Program-made: the position numbers and the translations under genes
Part shown: in pieces, positions 17,967 to 27,178 of the stretch
Numbering within the stretch: the first letter of the stretch is position 1
Layout of the letters: each line of letters begins with the position of its first letter
NCBI GenBank assembly: GCA_002420185.1
Contig: DIHO01000011.1
Location: 82,668-146,667 of the forward strand
Direction: 5' to 3'
DNA: 64,000 nt
Source: Opitutales bacterium UBA5694
GTDB lineage: Bacteria > Verrucomicrobiota > Verrucomicrobiia > Opitutales > Opitutaceae
Notes under the pieces: model-generated
The model's database searches: none
Seen by the model: only the letters and a program-made list of their open reading frames with translations
Told to the model about the DNA's origin: nothing

Positions 17967-18258
17967 TAAAGGGACACAGCGAGATTGATAAGAGGCACCC
18001 CATGGGTCAAGAAGTTGATTATCCGCTAGAGCAGGCGTACCGCCCACTAAATAAAAACTAGTTGTCGCGGAACTTAGATTGTTTCGATCGAGCACCGATC
18101 TGAAATTGCCTGGCTTCCCGTTCGAAGCCAAAGTAACCATGAGCGGCGTCGAACAAAATTACATCCATCGAAGGATTAGAGACACCAGCCATTACCCTAA
18201 TGAAATCAGAAACACTGGATCCGCTTATTCGATTCGCTGATTGCTCTATCGTCCCCAC
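17967..18258 (-). pseudogene. Decayed pilin-like C-terminal remnant (frame-broken)
   Basis: Two overlapping minus-strand frames (18258-18058 and 18140 downward) each contain part of one protein-like text. The second includes ALADNQLLDPWGASYQ, the DPWGxxY segment typical of verrucomicrobial pseudopilin C-termini. No single frame is intact, so I call it a frameshifted remnant in tandem with the N-terminal pilin fragment just downstream. Confidence 0.45.
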
Positions 18259-18364
18259 TACCTTCCCTCGTCAGCTCTTAAAAGAAAATGCACCTCCCAG
18301 TTTTGAGGATGGAGCCTGAAACAGTCGGGCTGATTCAAAATTTCAGCCCGTACTCCCTTCACGC

Positions 18365-20314
18365 TTAATCCTTGTTTGCCTGCAACTGCTTCACCACTGT
18401 AACATCTTCTAAGGTGGTTGTGTCGCCATGAATATCCTTGCCGGCAGCTATGTCCTTGAGCAGGCGACGCATGATTTTTCCGCTACGCGTCTTAGGCAAG
18501 GCTTTGGCAAACCGAATTTCGTCAGGCTTGGCGAACGGTCCAATTTCTGCGCCGACATGAGCCCGCAGCAGCGCTTTCAGTTTATCATCGCCGTTGAATC
18601 CGTCTTTTAGCGTAACGAAGCAAACAATGGCGCTGCCCTTAATTTCATGAGGACGCCCTACCGTCGCTGACTCCGCCACCGAATGATGGCTAATCAGAGC
18701 GCTCTCAATCTCAGCCGTTCCTAATCGGTGTCCTGATACATTCAATACATCGTCGATCCGACCGACGATCCAAAAATATCCATCCTTGTCCTGACGGCAG
18801 CCGTCCCCGCAAAAGTAAACGCCCTCGTACTCGCTCCAATAGGTTTCTTTGTACCGTCTGTTGTCACCATACAGAGTACGGAGCATACTAGGCCAAGGTT
18901 CAGTCAAAACCAGCTTGCCGCTGGTACCTTTACGAACTTCCTTGCCGGCATCGTTGAATACCTTCGGAACCACCCCGAAAAAGGGCAGACCAGCGGATCC
19001 AGGCTTCGAGTAAACGGCTCCTGGGAGTGTTGTGATCATAATCCCGCCCGTTTCCGTCTGCCACCAAGTATCCACGATAGGGCAACGACCTCCTCCAATG
19101 GCTTTGTAATACCACTTCCAGGCCTCGGGGTTGATGGGTTCTCCCACCGAACCTAGCAATCGCAACGAACTCAAATCGTGCTTTTTGATATGGTCTTCGC
19201 CCCACTTCATGAAAGCCCGGATGGCCGTCGGTGCAGTATAGAAGATCGTCACTTTATGGCGATCCACGATGGACCAAAATCGATCCGGACCAGGCTGGTT
19301 GGGAGCACCATCATAAATAACATTGGTCCCTCCATTACTAAGAATTCCGTAGACGACATAGCTGTGTCCGGTGATCCATCCAATGTCTGCGGTGCACCAA
19401 TACGTATCACTCTCCCTGAGATCAAAGACATACTTTGAAGTCATGGTCGTCCCCAGCAAATACCCGCCGCTAGTATGTAGTACTCCCTTGGGCTTGCCCG
19501 TACTTCCACTTGTATAGAGAACGAATAGAGGCGTTTCGCTATCGAAGGCCTTGGCTTTGTGCACATGCGAAGCCGATTCTACTAAGTCATGCCACCAAAA
19601 GTCGCGGCCTTTCTTCATGTAAACCCGATTAGCAGTCCTCTTTAATGTGATAACACTTTCCACCGACGGACAGCCTTTTAGGGCCTGGTTGACGTTTACC
19701 TTAAGATCGATTATCTTTCCGCGACGCCACCCCCCATCCGCAGTTATCACCAGTTTTGCCGCGCAGTCGTTCACTCGATCCTTGATCGATTCAGAACTAA
19801 ATCCGCCAAATATGACTGTGTGGACGGCCCCTATGCGAGCACAGGACAGCATCGCCACAACGGCTTCGGCGACCATGGGCATGTAAATTGCCACTCGATC
19901 CCCCTTCCTGATTCCCAGGGACTCCAAGGCATTAGAAAACTTACAAATTTCAGTGTGCAACTGCCTATAGGTCAGTGTCTTCTGATCACCTGGCTCACCC
20001 TCAAAAATAAGGGCCGCCTTGTTCTCCCGAGGCGTCCCTAAGTGTCGGTCGACGCAATTCTCGCAAACATTTAACTTGCCACCTACGAACCACTTGGCGT
20101 GTCTTCCGTCCCACTTGAGGGTTTGTTTCCAAGGCTTCCGCCAACTGACCAAATCTTTTGCTTGAGTATTCCAGAACTTTTCTGGATTCTTAACAGACTC
20201 CGAGTAAAGCCTCTTGTATTCGGCCAGACTTTGGATGGCAGCCTGTTTCCTGAATTCTTGAGACGGTGGGAACTTTTCGTCTTCTTGAGAAACTGAAGTA
20301 ATCTTGTTTGCCAC
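18365..20314 (-). CDS. acs: Acetyl-CoA synthetase (AMP-forming)
   Basis: Cytoplasmic enzyme making acetyl-CoA from acetate, ATP and CoA through acetyl-AMP. It has 649 residues, full length for the family. The adenylate-forming motif YTSGSTGKPKG lies near residue 268. DTWWQTETGG is the acetate-pocket and core motif. The C-terminal PKTRSGKIMRR contains the catalytic Lys that can be controlled by acetylation. The start MANKITSVSQ is the only reasonable ATG. It is divergent to rho across about 215 bases. It would recover acetate released by deacetylation of glycans (inference). Confidence 0.97.
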   Translation of the reverse strand: MANKITSVSQEDEKFPPSQEFRKQAAIQSLAEYKRLYSESVKNPEKFWNTQAKDLVSWRKPWKQTLKWDGRHAKWFVGGKLNVCENCVDRHLGTPRENKAALIFEGEPGDQKTLTYRQLHTEICKFSNALESLGIRKGDRVAIYMPMVAEAVVAMLSCARIGAVHTVIFGGFSSESIKDRVNDCAAKLVITADGGWRRGKIIDLKVNVNQALKGCPSVESVITLKRTANRVYMKKGRDFWWHDLVESASHVHKAKAFDSETPLFVLYTSGSTGKPKGVLHTSGGYLLGTTMTSKYVFDLRESDTYWCTADIGWITGHSYVVYGILSNGGTNVIYDGAPNQPGPDRFWSIVDRHKVTIFYTAPTAIRAFMKWGEDHIKKHDLSSLRLLGSVGEPINPEAWKWYYKAIGGGRCPIVDTWWQTETGGIMITTLPGAVYSKPGSAGLPFFGVVPKVFNDAGKEVRKGTSGKLVLTEPWPSMLRTLYGDNRRYKETYWSEYEGVYFCGDGCRQDKDGYFWIVGRIDDVLNVSGHRLGTAEIESALISHHSVAESATVGRPHEIKGSAIVCFVTLKDGFNGDDKLKALLRAHVGAEIGPFAKPDEIRFAKALPKTRSGKIMRRLLKDIAAGKDIHGDTTTLEDVTVVKQLQANKD

Positions 20315-20528
20315 TAATTATCCTTGATTTAGAAATAAGTTAAGGGGAGAAAATCGAATACCAGCAACTTAGCCCAATAGGGTCAAGCCTCGGATATAAT
20401 AGCAAACTCTCAATTAGGATATGTGAACAGACAGAGCTTTTTCACGGCAGTCTCTTACTGCACATGTATCCGGATTTAATTACATCAGCTCCTCTAAACT
20501 AATAAACCACTCCCCTAACGCGAAGCGT

Positions 20529-21662
20529 ATGGCAGACGAAACCGAAAACAATAACGAACAGACCGTACAGGTTGAAGGTGTCCTCGAAGTAACTAAAAAA
20601 AAGACCGGGCAACTTCTCGATCTGAGAAAAAACGGGCGTCAGCGCCCGACCGATCCCTTTATCCCAAAGGAATTGATTCGGCGCTTCAAGCTGAGAACTG
20701 GCAACCATATCATTGCCCAGGCAACCGCCGACCCCCGATTCCAGAATCCAAAGGTTAGATACATCGACACCGTCGACGGGCTCACAGTAGATGAGCGACG
20801 CAAGAAACTGGATTTCATGCAACTGACAACCATCACTCCGGAAGAGCAAATCAAGCTAGAGACGACCAGGGATCGTATGACTACGCGAGCTATGGACCTG
20901 TTCTGCCCGCTCGGGAAAGGGACCCGTGGGATTATTGTCGCCCCACCAAGGACCGGGAAGACAACGCTTCTCACTCACATCGCTCAAGGGATTAAAGCCA
21001 ACCATCCCGATATTCGGATATTCATTCTTCTTATCGACGAACGACCCGAAGAAGTTACAGACTTCCGGCGCAATATCGATGGAGAGGTTTGGGCCTCATC
21101 CAATGACGAAGACCTGCCAAGCCACCTGAGAGTCGCTGACCTTTGCGTTGAAAGGGCCAAACGCCAAGTAGAAGTTGGCAACGACGTCGTCATACTAATG
21201 GATTCAATCACTCGTCTCGCACGGGCTCACAACTCAGCTAAGAAATCGGGTCGGACCATGTCTGGCGGTCTAGATATTCGTGCTTTGGAAAAACCTCGCC
21301 AAATTTTCGCCGCCGCCCGGAATACCGAGGAAGAAGGAAGTCTGACGATTGTCGCCTCTGCACTAATTGAAACCGGCAGCCGCATGGACGATATGATTTT
21401 CCAGGAGTTCAAAGGCACAGGCAATATGGAGATGGTGCTTGATCGCAAAGTCGCGGAAATGCGCCTGTACCCAGCCATGAACATCGCTTCATCAGGAACA
21501 AGACGCGAAGAACTACTGATTCCAGGAGACGTGCTCGATGGTATTCACTTTTTTCGACGTGCCTTGGTGCAGCAGAAAACCGAAGACGCCACGGAAACCA
21601 TGCTCACACGTTTGTCGAAGACCGATAGCAATCAGGACCTGCTCGATTTGATTAGCCGTTAG
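20529..21662 (+). CDS. rho: Transcription termination factor Rho
   Basis: Hexameric RNA-dependent ATPase that terminates transcription. At 377 residues it is shorter than E. coli Rho (419). It keeps the RNA-binding region (residues 15-120), Walker A APPRTGKTT with Lys144, the catalytic LIDERPEEVTDFRR segment, Walker B VVILMDSITRLARA, and the KKSGRTMSGG Q-loop region. Walker A reads PPRTGKT where many Rho proteins have PPKAGKT. The N-terminal helical subdomain is reduced. The start ATG follows GCGAAGCGT closely with a weak ribosome site. Confidence 0.97.
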   Translation: MADETENNNEQTVQVEGVLEVTKKKTGQLLDLRKNGRQRPTDPFIPKELIRRFKLRTGNHIIAQATADPRFQNPKVRYIDTVDGLTVDERRKKLDFMQLTTITPEEQIKLETTRDRMTTRAMDLFCPLGKGTRGIIVAPPRTGKTTLLTHIAQGIKANHPDIRIFILLIDERPEEVTDFRRNIDGEVWASSNDEDLPSHLRVADLCVERAKRQVEVGNDVVILMDSITRLARAHNSAKKSGRTMSGGLDIRALEKPRQIFAAARNTEEEGSLTIVASALIETGSRMDDMIFQEFKGTGNMEMVLDRKVAEMRLYPAMNIASSGTRREELLIPGDVLDGIHFFRRALVQQKTEDATETMLTRLSKTDSNQDLLDLISR

Positions 21663-21732
21663 TTTTCACCCCCTGTGTCTCTTTCTACAACCAATTCCGT
21701 CACCGCTTGAGCCATGCCCAGAGGCGATACCG

Positions 21733-23610
21733 GTGATTATATTGGATAATGCCAACTTATCGCTTGAACTAGCTAAAAGTGCTGGCAGAACAGATGTTTC
21801 TTCTTTCCGAGGCTATCGGGGAGATCCTCTTCATTCTGAGTCTTTTATGGAAAGTTTCTCACAACAGTGTCTCGACATGGCTCGCTCCATGCTCAGCCAC
21901 AATTTGAATTCCATCAATCAAGATGGCACGATTACACCTGTTGAAGGTGAAGAGCCTCGCCTCGACGAGCCCGGACATGCGGCACTTGCGATTGGGGAGT
22001 TCTATCGGGCTACTGGCGAACCAGAACTTGACGGCAAGGATCTCATTGACCTCGCGGCACGGTGCATCACCCAACAAGTTTTCCGCGATCCTCCACAAGA
22101 AAACGGGTTGGCTTCTGCCGCCCTAGCCCTCCTTTCTTTCGGACCTTCCAAGGAACGGAATCCAGTCTGGGAACGCCTAGTGCAAGAAACTCGCGAGCGT
22201 TTAGACAAACTACTACTGAACCGAAGCGACTACAACAATCACTGGCAAACCTTTAACATTGCAAAGGCCGTATGTCGCTTCAGCCTCGGACTTTCGAAAA
22301 AAGACGAAACAGGTCGCCTCATTGAGCGTTTCTTGGATCGCATCGACCAGACAAGCTCGAATGGCTACTTTGATGACATCGATGACGGCATCGGAGGCTC
22401 CTACTCGCTCTATGGAGTGATGTCTTTCGTATTCATTAGGCAGTCGCTTCAGCTTCATTCCAATTCTGGCTTGAGGGAGCGTAAGTTGCCTAGCCTTCGC
22501 ACGTACGCCCAAAAGTATATAAAGATTCTTCCCGACCTTGTAAGAGAGGACGGACTGGGCTGGTCTTTCTCAAAAAGCTCCGGTACCTACGGACAGATGC
22601 ACTTGATCTCGCTTCTGCTCCAGGGCTTTCGCGATGGATGGGTTCCCGATGATCGCCAGCAAAAGTACTTCGACCTTTTGCGTCGCCTGTTTTACTTTTT
22701 CTACGTCACCTTCCTTGATCAGGAGCATGGATATTTGATCGTTCGCGATCAGGAACGCACAGCTTTCGCTGGACATACCACGCGCCTCTCCAACTTTGAT
22801 GGAGCCCGGTACCTGAGCCAATGGGCTAGACTCTCGAGAGATATCAAGGCACCGTCTGGAGCCCCCGCCGATCCATTCAAGTCTGGTTGTCGCTTCGTCA
22901 TTTTCGACAAGTCTAATAAGAAAGAGCAAGGGCTACTGCTTTACCGAAATGTCGATTCCGGGCTACAGATTCAAATGCCGCTGGTTTCCTGCGGAGCGAA
23001 ACCGACTTCAGACGGCCTCCCCTTCCCTCATTCGCCGGGGGTTTTCGATTGGCCAAACAATACTTATTTGCCGATTCTGATTCCGGAATTAACGTTCCAC
23101 GGAGAAAAGTACATTCCGGCATTTTACGGCAAAAGGTGCACCACGGGCCTCGGCTTAAAGCGCTCTTTCTACTTTCGATACGAGCAGCCCGACCTAATCA
23201 GCACAAACGAGAAACTTGCTAATAATATCGGTTCTTGCAAAGTTAGCTGGACCTTTGCAGGCAACAAAATCACCAGCGAGTTTATCTATACCGTAAAGAA
23301 TCAGATCACTATGGATCGGTTCCGCTATATGCTGGCGATTGGCTCCCCCCACTCAAAGTACCGGGTGGATTCTTCTCCCATGCTTGGTCAGGAAGGGCTC
23401 CGCTGCCAAGTTCTTAAGGATGACTTCCAAGGTACCTGGAAAGAAACGGAGGTTGTCACCAACGACCCAACTTACCGGACTAACTACGGCAACCTTCACT
23501 ACTTACAAACCTTGGAACGAGACCATCCGCTCATCATGCGACCTGGTCAAACCTACCGACTCTCAGTGTCGTTTGATCCAGACATCATTGCGGTAGGAGA
23601 GACAGAATAA
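21733..23610 (+). CDS. Hypothetical protein, probable alpha/alpha-toroid plus beta-sandwich
   Basis: 625-residue protein with no signal peptide. The first about 380 residues are helical, with repeated hairpins and aromatic/His patches (YNNHWQTFNIAKAV, GTYGQMHLISLLLQGF, HTTRLSNFDGARYL). The rest is strand-rich, ending TYRLSVSFDPDII. That architecture resembles glycan-active toroid proteins (DUF2264 or heparinase II-like groups), but I see no catalytic signature I can name. The frame begins at GTG 21733. An ATG at 21847 is an alternative that drops 38 residues. It is between rho and hisF on the same strand. Confidence 0.7.
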   Translation: MIILDNANLSLELAKSAGRTDVSSFRGYRGDPLHSESFMESFSQQCLDMARSMLSHNLNSINQDGTITPVEGEEPRLDEPGHAALAIGEFYRATGEPELDGKDLIDLAARCITQQVFRDPPQENGLASAALALLSFGPSKERNPVWERLVQETRERLDKLLLNRSDYNNHWQTFNIAKAVCRFSLGLSKKDETGRLIERFLDRIDQTSSNGYFDDIDDGIGGSYSLYGVMSFVFIRQSLQLHSNSGLRERKLPSLRTYAQKYIKILPDLVREDGLGWSFSKSSGTYGQMHLISLLLQGFRDGWVPDDRQQKYFDLLRRLFYFFYVTFLDQEHGYLIVRDQERTAFAGHTTRLSNFDGARYLSQWARLSRDIKAPSGAPADPFKSGCRFVIFDKSNKKEQGLLLYRNVDSGLQIQMPLVSCGAKPTSDGLPFPHSPGVFDWPNNTYLPILIPELTFHGEKYIPAFYGKRCTTGLGLKRSFYFRYEQPDLISTNEKLANNIGSCKVSWTFAGNKITSEFIYTVKNQITMDRFRYMLAIGSPHSKYRVDSSPMLGQEGLRCQVLKDDFQGTWKETEVVTNDPTYRTNYGNLHYLQTLERDHPLIMRPGQTYRLSVSFDPDIIAVGETE

Positions 23611-23664
23611 GCGGCATTCCCGAAGCGCTCAACTACTGGTAGCTCGAACCGTCGCCATTCTCAC

Positions 23665-24420
23665 ATGCTGGCAAAACGAATCATTCCATGCTTAGACGTC
23701 CACGCGGGGCGGGTCGTCAAAGGAGTAAAGTTCAAGGAACTCCGTGATGCCGGTGATCCCGTATCTTGTGCGAAAGCCTACGATGAGCAAGGCGCCGACG
23801 AGCTCGTGTTTCTAGATATCACTGCATCGAGTGACGAACGCGAGATTATGTGCCACGTCGTCGAGCAGGCGGCGTCCAAGTGCTTCATGCCACTCACTGT
23901 TGGCGGTGGCTTGCGCAACCTCGACAACATTACTCAAATGCTTCATTCGGGTGCAGACAAAATAAGCCTGAATACCGCCGCGATCAACGAACCGAAACTT
24001 ATTCTGGAAGCTGCTCGTAAATTTGGAAATCAGTGTATCGTTTTGGCCGTCGACGCGAAACGCGATGGTGACAGCTGGCGCGTATTCACCCATGGGGGAC
24101 GCAACCCGACGCCGCTCGACGCCATTGAATGGGCCAAGAAAGCCGTCTCCTTGGGTGCGGGGGAAATCCTGCTGACTAGCATGGATGCGGATGGAACACT
24201 GGCGGGTTACGACATCGAACTTACGCGTAGCATTTCTGAAGCAGTAGAGGTTCCGGTCATTGCTTCGGGTGGCGCCGGAAACTTGGATCACCTAGTGGAT
24301 GTACTTGAGAAAGGCAAAGCCGACGCCGTTCTGGCTGCCAGCATATTTCACTTTGGAACCTACACGATTAGCCAAGCTAAACGGCACCTTGAAGACGCTC
24401 ACGTTCCCGTACGCCTCTAG
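23665..24420 (+). CDS. hisF: Imidazole glycerol phosphate synthase subunit HisF
   Basis: Cyclase half of IGP synthase in histidine biosynthesis. It uses ammonia from HisH to form IGP and AICAR from PRFAR. A TIM barrel of 251 residues with catalytic Asp11 (RIIPCLDV) and Asp130 (VLAVDAKRDGD). Phosphate loops are LTVGGGLRN and IASGGAGN. HisH and the other his genes are not in the window, so the pathway is dispersed. Confidence 0.97.
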   Translation: MLAKRIIPCLDVHAGRVVKGVKFKELRDAGDPVSCAKAYDEQGADELVFLDITASSDEREIMCHVVEQAASKCFMPLTVGGGLRNLDNITQMLHSGADKISLNTAAINEPKLILEAARKFGNQCIVLAVDAKRDGDSWRVFTHGGRNPTPLDAIEWAKKAVSLGAGEILLTSMDADGTLAGYDIELTRSISEAVEVPVIASGGAGNLDHLVDVLEKGKADAVLAASIFHFGTYTISQAKRHLEDAHVPVRL

Positions 24421-24501
24421 CATACAAATCGGTCTCGTTCGCAAAAAATTTTCGGCATGCAAGCTTGGCAAGTAGGAGCAAGGACGCTTTACTCTCACAC
24501 C

Positions 24502-24882
24502 GTGATCAAATTTCTTCATACTCGCATTCGCGTAAGCGACCTTGAAAAATCAATCGATTGGTACTGTAAAAATTGTGGTTTCACTGTTTTAAAGCGTAAT
24601 GACAAGAGTCCTTCTGGTAATCAGATCGTCCACCTCGAACTGCCTGGTAATGCCCACAATCTCGAGCTTACCTATTCGCCTGACTTTAAGGTCAAGTTTC
24701 CCGAGGACCTGATGCACACCTGCCTGGGCGTCGAGGATATCGTGGATTATTGCCAAATGTTAGAAGACAATGGTGAAGACGTTTGGCCGGGTGACTGGAA
24801 AACTAAATTCACTTCCGGCGGTCTAAAAATGGCCTTTATCACCGATCCTGATGGATACGAGGTGGAAATCCTGGAAAACTAG
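24502..24882 (+). CDS. Glyoxalase/lactoylglutathione-lyase-like protein
   Basis: Vicinal-oxygen-chelate fold protein, probably glyoxalase I detoxifying methylglyoxal. I chose the GTG at 24502 because the family starts FLHTRIRVSDLEKSIDWY immediately after it. An in-frame ATG at 24457 adds 15 unrelated residues. Paired beta-alpha-beta-beta units hold metal-ligand candidates His (FLHTRI), Glu (LELTYS), His (LMHTCLGVED) and Glu near the end (GYEVEILEN). The length of 126 residues is close to GloA. The thiol cofactor cannot be told. Confidence 0.85.
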   Translation: MIKFLHTRIRVSDLEKSIDWYCKNCGFTVLKRNDKSPSGNQIVHLELPGNAHNLELTYSPDFKVKFPEDLMHTCLGVEDIVDYCQMLEDNGEDVWPGDWKTKFTSGGLKMAFITDPDGYEVEILEN

Positions 24883-24938
24883 CCCAGCAATAGGCTCTTG
24901 CCCGTAGGGCCAGCTCTCGTACTGTGCCGAGTTATCAG

Positions 24939-26261
24939 TTAATCCAGCATACGTGCAATGCGGCCCTCCACAAAGTCGGCTGCTACTTTTTCTAGCGTCA
25001 CCTCAGCACAGCGGTTTGCTAGGTCCTCTCCGTTCATAGCATCACGCGGAACGACCACTCGAATATAGTTGTCAGTATAGGACGGCCAAGCATCCGGACG
25101 TGGGTTCTCAAACAAAACCCTCATATTCTGGCCCAGATCTGCTTTATAAAAGTCATACCGCTTGCTTGCCGACAGGCGCCTGAGTCGAGAGCTGCGTCTC
25201 TGACGTTCCATGATTGGCACTTGATCCTTACGCCTTCCGGCTAGATTACCTTTCCTCTCCGAGAATGAAAATACATGGCAGTAATCGAATGGATTATCCA
25301 AAAAAACGCGGCAAGATTCTTCAAATTCTAAATCCGTCTCTCCTGGAAAGCCAACCATGATATCCGTGCCAATATAAAGTCCGGGTACACTTTCATGTGC
25401 GAGTGACAGAAAATCCAAGTATTCGCCTATTGTGTACCTTCTCTTCATCTCTCGCAAAACCCTGTCGCTCCCGGCCTGTAAAGGAATGTGGAAAAACGGA
25501 AGCAATGCATAATCTGCTGATTTCATCCGATCGAACAGTTCTTTTGGAATCGTCGTCGGCTCGATACTACTAATCCGGATCCGGTCAATACCCCTAATTC
25601 CATCCAAGGCATCCAATACGGTCAGCAGGTTTCCATCCTCAGACCGGTAGGTCCCAATATTGACTCCCGAAAGAATTATCTCGCGAACCCCCTGGTTCGC
25701 CTTAGCCCTGCCCTCTTCAAGCAGATTTCTGAGATCCCTTGACCGCGAGGCCCCTCGAGCGAAAGGGATGATGCAAAAACTGCAAACGAAGCTACACCCA
25801 TCCTGGATTTTCAAATTCGCTCTTTGATTAAAAGGTGCGTCTCCAAAAAAGCTGATCGAGAAGTCATCCTGGCTGATTCTTTCCCGTATGATGACAGGCC
25901 TTTCATTTTTCCCTTGGCCAATAAAGTCTAAAACGCTCATTTTGTCCTGGTTGCCTATTATGAGGTCCACCCCTCCAATTTCAGCAATTTCCTTGAACCC
26001 CATTTGCGAATAGCATCCGACAACTGCCGTATAGGCCTTAGGATTTTTCCGTGCAAACTGCCGAATGCTCTGACGGCATTTTGAATCAGCCAGGTTAGTC
26101 ACCGTACACGTATTGATAATACCCAAATCCGCGACCTCGCCAAACGGGACAATCTCGTAGCCCTCGTCTTTCAACCGTTGTTGGATCAGCATTGTTTCCG
26201 ACTGATTCAAACGACACCCCAACGTGTGCAATGACACCCTCTTACTAAAATTAGATGCCAT
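24939..26261 (-). CDS. mtaB: tRNA threonylcarbamoyladenosine methylthiotransferase
   Basis: Radical-SAM enzyme adding a methylthio group to t6A37 of tRNA. It binds two 4Fe-4S clusters: Cys16, Cys52 and Cys83 in the N-terminal domain (HTLGCRLNQSE is diagnostic) and Cys156, Cys160, Cys163 in CSFVCSFC. GCRLNQSE rather than GCQMN places it with MtaB rather than MiaB. A C-terminal TRAM-like part follows. The ATG at 26259-26261 is preferred over an upstream in-frame ATG (26333), which adds 24 residues. The substrate modification t6A ties it to tsaE 2 kb away. Confidence 0.93.
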   Translation of the reverse strand: MASNFSKRVSLHTLGCRLNQSETMLIQQRLKDEGYEIVPFGEVADLGIINTCTVTNLADSKCRQSIRQFARKNPKAYTAVVGCYSQMGFKEIAEIGGVDLIIGNQDKMSVLDFIGQGKNERPVIIRERISQDDFSISFFGDAPFNQRANLKIQDGCSFVCSFCIIPFARGASRSRDLRNLLEEGRAKANQGVREIILSGVNIGTYRSEDGNLLTVLDALDGIRGIDRIRISSIEPTTIPKELFDRMKSADYALLPFFHIPLQAGSDRVLREMKRRYTIGEYLDFLSLAHESVPGLYIGTDIMVGFPGETDLEFEESCRVFLDNPFDYCHVFSFSERKGNLAGRRKDQVPIMERQRRSSRLRRLSASKRYDFYKADLGQNMRVLFENPRPDAWPSYTDNYIRVVVPRDAMNGEDLANRCAEVTLEKVAADFVEGRIARMLD

Positions 26262-26431
26262 TTTCCGAAGTTGAAAACCCAAACGCTCCAAAACCAGAAT
26301 GTCATCAAAATTCCGTCCTCCCCAACTTAGCAATGCTGTAAGGCTGCGTTGGATTCGGATTCTTTGACGAGTTTCTTTATTTTTGTACTCGCTCCTCTGG
26401 ATTTCCCAGATTTGACTTCCGCTCGATCAAA

Positions 26432-27178
26432 ATGGAGATCTTTGAGAAGTTAAGAAGCGGCAATCGATTGGCCAAATGGAATATCAATCCCATTGATTTT
26501 TGGCTCTTCGTCTGTTTCGTTTTAATTGGATCCTTTCTTTTGTCAGGACTCTTCGCCACCGGTTACGCCTACCTAACTAACGGAGAGCCAGACCTCGATT
26601 CACTACCCATGGTCATCGCCTCTGGATTTGGGCTTCAATTGAGCAGCGTGCTGGCCTGGCTCTTGTTTAAGTTTTTCGTAACTTATGAAAGCGAGGACCG
26701 ACCGGATAGTTTCAAAAAATCGGTTAAAATTGGAGTTATGGGATTCATCTACATTTATCTCGCTCTCATTCCCTCCATGTTGGTCTGGAAGGCACTCCTC
26801 GACGCACTTCAGTTCGAATATGAATACCAGTTGCCCGTCCTACTCGTTCAAGGCGGAGGATCGCCTATCGAGATGAGCCTCATGGCCCTCTTAATCGTAG
26901 TAGTGGCCCCGATTTGCGAAGAGATCGTTTATCGGGGATTCCTCTTTCGTTTTCTTTATCGCCGTGTCTCCCTTGGTTTCGCAATCGGAATTTCATCCGG
27001 CATCTTCGCTCTGATGCATTTGAATCTCTACAGTTTCCTCCCTCTTTTCATTCTGGGAGGGGGACTCTGTCTCGTTTACAGGATTTCAGGAAATATTGTA
27101 TCCAGTATTACAATCCACGTTTTGTTCAATTTAGTGAATCTACTTATGATATTCTTTGTTGAACCTATTCAGCTATGA
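26432..27178 (+). CDS. CPBP-family intramembrane protease
   Basis: Multi-pass membrane protein of 248 residues in the CAAX-protease/bacteriocin-processing family. The Abi signature is complete: E163-E164 and R168 in CEEIVYRGF, and the following HLN with His196. About six hydrophobic segments. It overlaps thiL by four bases (ATGA), so it heads a three-gene operon with thiL and tsaE. Its target is unknown. Confidence 0.9.
   Translation: MEIFEKLRSGNRLAKWNINPIDFWLFVCFVLIGSFLLSGLFATGYAYLTNGEPDLDSLPMVIASGFGLQLSSVLAWLLFKFFVTYESEDRPDSFKKSVKIGVMGFIYIYLALIPSMLVWKALLDALQFEYEYQLPVLLVQGGGSPIEMSLMALLIVVVAPICEEIVYRGFLFRFLYRRVSLGFAIGISSGIFALMHLNLYSFLPLFILGGGLCLVYRISGNIVSSITIHVLFNLVNLLMIFFVEPIQL

Larger units (their letters stand above)
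17554..18364. other. Gene-poor stretch with pilin debris
   Basis: Between SRP RNA and acs the only interpretable content is the two pilin-like fragments and a dyad at 18332-18356 (GGGCTGA...TCAGCCC). The dyad resembles the ...GCTGA...TCAGCCC segment at 17267-17287. No intact gene is supported. Confidence 0.5.
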
